A stretch of 19,053 nt of DNA from JALZAA01 sp036005605. GTDB lineage: Bacteria > Actinomycetota > Acidimicrobiia > IMCC26256 > JACDBD01. Positions 16,240-19,053 of the stretch are shown one piece after another; within the stretch, counting starts at the first letter, position 1; each line of letters starts with the position of its first letter. A model generated the notes under the pieces. That model was not told the origin of the DNA. It saw nothing but the letters and a program-made list of their open reading frames with translations, and ran no database searches. The stretch lies in the NCBI GenBank assembly GCA_036005605.1, contig DASYQJ010000028.1, forward strand, positions 1-19,053, read 5' to 3'. The position numbers were made by a program, and so were the translations under genes.

Positions 16240-17445
16240 ATGACGACGACGGCCGCGGCATCGGACACCGGCACCGGTCAGGTCGATGCGCTCGTCGATC
16301 GCCTCCTCGAGGAGAACGATCCGGCCGACGCGACCGCGTTCCGCGGCGCGCAGTACGACCTTGGTCTTGCCTGGGTGTGGTTCCCGGTCGGGTTCGGCGG
16401 CCTCGGGCTCGCGCCCGATCTCCAACGCCGCGTCGAAGAGCGCATCCGCGCCGCCGGTGTGCGCGCCGACGCCCTCGAGCGCAACGGGTTCGGGATCTTC
16501 CTCGCCGCGCCGACGATCGCCGCGCACGCCGATGACGAGTTGAAGGCGCGCCTCCTGCGGCCCTTGTTCACCGGCGAGGAGCTGTGGTGCCAGCTCTTCA
16601 GCGAGCCGGGCGCCGGCTCCGACCTGGCCGGGCTCTCGACGCGTGCCGTGCGCGACGGCGAGGAGTGGGTCGTGGACGGGCAGAAGGTGTGGAACACGCT
16701 CGCGCACCGGGCTGATCGCGGGATGCTCGTCGCCCGCACGGATCCCGACGCGCCGAAGCACCGCGGCCTCACGTACTTCGCGCTCGACATGCACGCGCCC
16801 GGCGTCGACGTCCGGCCGTTGCGCCAGATCACGGGTGAGGCCGAGTTCAACGAGGTGTACCTCACGGGCGTGCGGGTCCCCGACGCCGACCGCATCGGCG
16901 GGCTCGGCGACGGGTGGCGGGTCTCGCTCACGACCCTGATGAACGAGCGCGTGACGATCGGCGGCGCGGTTGCCGGCCGGAACTCGGGGCCGATCGGCGA
17001 CGCGCTCAAGGTCTGGCGCGAGCACCCCGAGAGCCACGACCCCGTCAGGCGCGACCGGCTCGCCCGACTCTGGATCGACGCCGAGGTGCTGCGCCTCACG
17101 AACGCACGAGCGATGGCCAACCGGAAGGCGGGCGCGGCCGGCCCGGAGGGCTCGGTCGCCAAGCTCGCGTTCGCCGAGACGAACCGCAGCATCTACGAGC
17201 TGTGCATGGACGTGCTCGGCGCCGACGGGCTCTTGTACCCGAGCTACGAGATGGTGCGTCCCGAAGAGGCGAGCCTCACGGGCGGCGGCGATCCCCGCAA
17301 GATGTTCCTGCGCTCGCGCGCGTACTCGATCGAAGGCGGCACGTCCGAGATCTTGCGCAACGTCCTGGGTGAGCGGGTGCTCGGCCTTCCCGGCGAGCCC
17401 CGCGTCGACAAGGGCCTCCCGTGGAACGAGGTACCGCGGAGCTGA
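16240..17445 (+). CDS. Acyl-CoA dehydrogenase (FadE29/alpha-type)
   Basis: A 401-residue FAD-dependent acyl-CoA dehydrogenase. LWCQLFSEPGAGSDLAGL (115-132) is the canonical FAD/substrate signature, and VDGQKVWNTLAHRADRG (145-161) is the following conserved segment. The C-terminal FLRSRAYSIEGGTSEILRN (356-374) is the classic family ending. The medium-chain catalytic Glu position aligns to Gly in IEGGT, while Glu236 in LMNER occupies the isovaleryl-type helix-G position and is the likely base. The N-terminal domain appears short. The longer upstream open frame (from 15091) is antisense to the neighbouring dehydrogenase and was rejected in favour of ATG 16240, which follows a TACGCT box by 7 nt. 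It probably partners with the divergent short subunit. Citrate synthase follows about 28 bp downstream. Confidence 0.95.
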   Translation: MTTTAAASDTGTGQVDALVDRLLEENDPADATAFRGAQYDLGLAWVWFPVGFGGLGLAPDLQRRVEERIRAAGVRADALERNGFGIFLAAPTIAAHADDELKARLLRPLFTGEELWCQLFSEPGAGSDLAGLSTRAVRDGEEWVVDGQKVWNTLAHRADRGMLVARTDPDAPKHRGLTYFALDMHAPGVDVRPLRQITGEAEFNEVYLTGVRVPDADRIGGLGDGWRVSLTTLMNERVTIGGAVAGRNSGPIGDALKVWREHPESHDPVRRDRLARLWIDAEVLRLTNARAMANRKAGAAGPEGSVAKLAFAETNRSIYELCMDVLGADGLLYPSYEMVRPEEASLTGGGDPRKMFLRSRAYSIEGGTSEILRNVLGERVLGLPGEPRVDKGLPWNEVPRS

Positions 17446-17473
17446 CGAGGAAGATGAGATGAAGGAGTCGGAG

Positions 17474-18768
<1,295 letters not shown>

Positions 18769-18772
<4 letters not shown>

Positions 18773-19053
18773 GCGAGCTGGATCCAGGTCGCGAGGCCCG
18801 TCGCGACCAGTCCCCCATCGCTCGTGAAGATCGCCGAGCCGGCGGTGACCTTCCGCCCGTCGTGGGCGGCTCGCCACCCGACGACCGCGTGCTGCGCGCC
18901 GGCCCCAACCGGGCGGTCGATCGTCACCGCCATCCGCCCCAGCACGAACGGGTTGCCGCCGATCGGATCGGCCAGCCAGGACCCGACTCCGCCCGAGCAG
19001 TCCAGCGCGGCCCAGACGAACTCCGGTCGGACCACGCCGTCGGCGCCGGCGAG
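18769..19053 (-). CDS. Hotdog-fold thioesterase-like protein, C-terminal part (5' truncated by window)
   Basis: The frame is open to the window edge (LAGADG precedes the first in-window GTG at 19035), so only about 94 C-terminal residues are visible. WAALDCSGGVGSW, then the segment around VLGRMAVTIDRPV, VVGWRAAHDGRKVTAGSA and LVATGLATWIQL resemble the C-terminal strands of actinobacterial PaaI-like acyl-CoA thioesterases. DGRKV and the small-residue-rich ATGLATWI strand are characteristic. Such proteins hydrolyse acyl-CoA esters, which would fit the neighbouring acyl-CoA genes. The catalytic residues lie upstream and cannot be checked, so a non-enzymatic hotdog protein is possible. The TAA stop interlocks with that of citrate synthase through a shared TTAA (18769-18772). 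Confidence 0.7.

Noticed and set aside
16970..17473. N-terminal extension of citrate synthase to 600 residues
   Set aside because: Out-of-frame shadow of the acyl-CoA dehydrogenase; citrate synthase similarity begins only after the SD-supported ATG.

Overview
The window is GC-rich, densely packed bacterial chromosome. It has frequent GTG starts, very short gene gaps, four-base start/stop overlaps, and several genes whose start codon lies about 7 nt downstream of a TANNNT box, as in leaderless transcripts. Together with an actinobacterial-type citrate synthase, a FadE-like acyl-CoA dehydrogenase pair and a P450, this points to an actinobacterium. Acidimicrobiia or a similar uncultured lineage is my guess, not something I can prove. 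I see no rRNA, tRNA, CRISPR array, insertion sequence, phage gene or transcriptional regulator.

Layout. (1) 2-1431, plus strand: the 3' part of a lipoate-protein-ligase-like gene, overlapped by an SDR oxidoreductase. (2) 1394-5280, minus strand: a DedA-like membrane protein, a large molybdopterin oxidoreductase with an N-terminal [4Fe-4S] motif, and a four-helix membrane protein. (3) 5353-6548, plus: an MBL-fold hydrolase followed by a small lipoprotein. (4) 6561-9181, minus: an aldehyde dehydrogenase translationally coupled to a cytochrome P450. (5) 9267-11270, plus: a multi-spanning GT-C-like membrane protein. (6) 11302-14042, plus: an acyl-CoA dehydrogenase overlapped by an acyl-CoA synthetase. 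(7) 14039-16179, minus: an acyl-CoA dehydrogenase-like subunit, then a secreted Ca2+-dependent PI-PLC-like protein. (8) 16240-18772, plus: a second-type acyl-CoA dehydrogenase and citrate synthase. (9) 18769-19053, minus: the C-terminal part of a hotdog-fold thioesterase.

Functionally, much of the window fits catabolism of carboxylic acids through CoA thioesters. A P450 and an ALDH could oxidise an alkyl or terpenoid-like substrate to an acid. The synthetase would activate it, the acyl-CoA dehydrogenases would desaturate it, citrate synthase would take up the acetyl-CoA, and a thioesterase would release CoA. The substrate cannot be read from the sequence.

The most notable signals are regulatory and enzymological: a repeated leaderless-type promoter motif, an 18-bp palindrome centred exactly on one -10 box, a divergent acyl-CoA dehydrogenase pair that may form a heteromer, acyl-CoA dehydrogenases with the catalytic base moved to the isovaleryl-CoA-dehydrogenase position, and a molybdopterin enzyme with no Cys/Sec where formate dehydrogenases carry it. 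I did not find a clearly new defence or mobile system.
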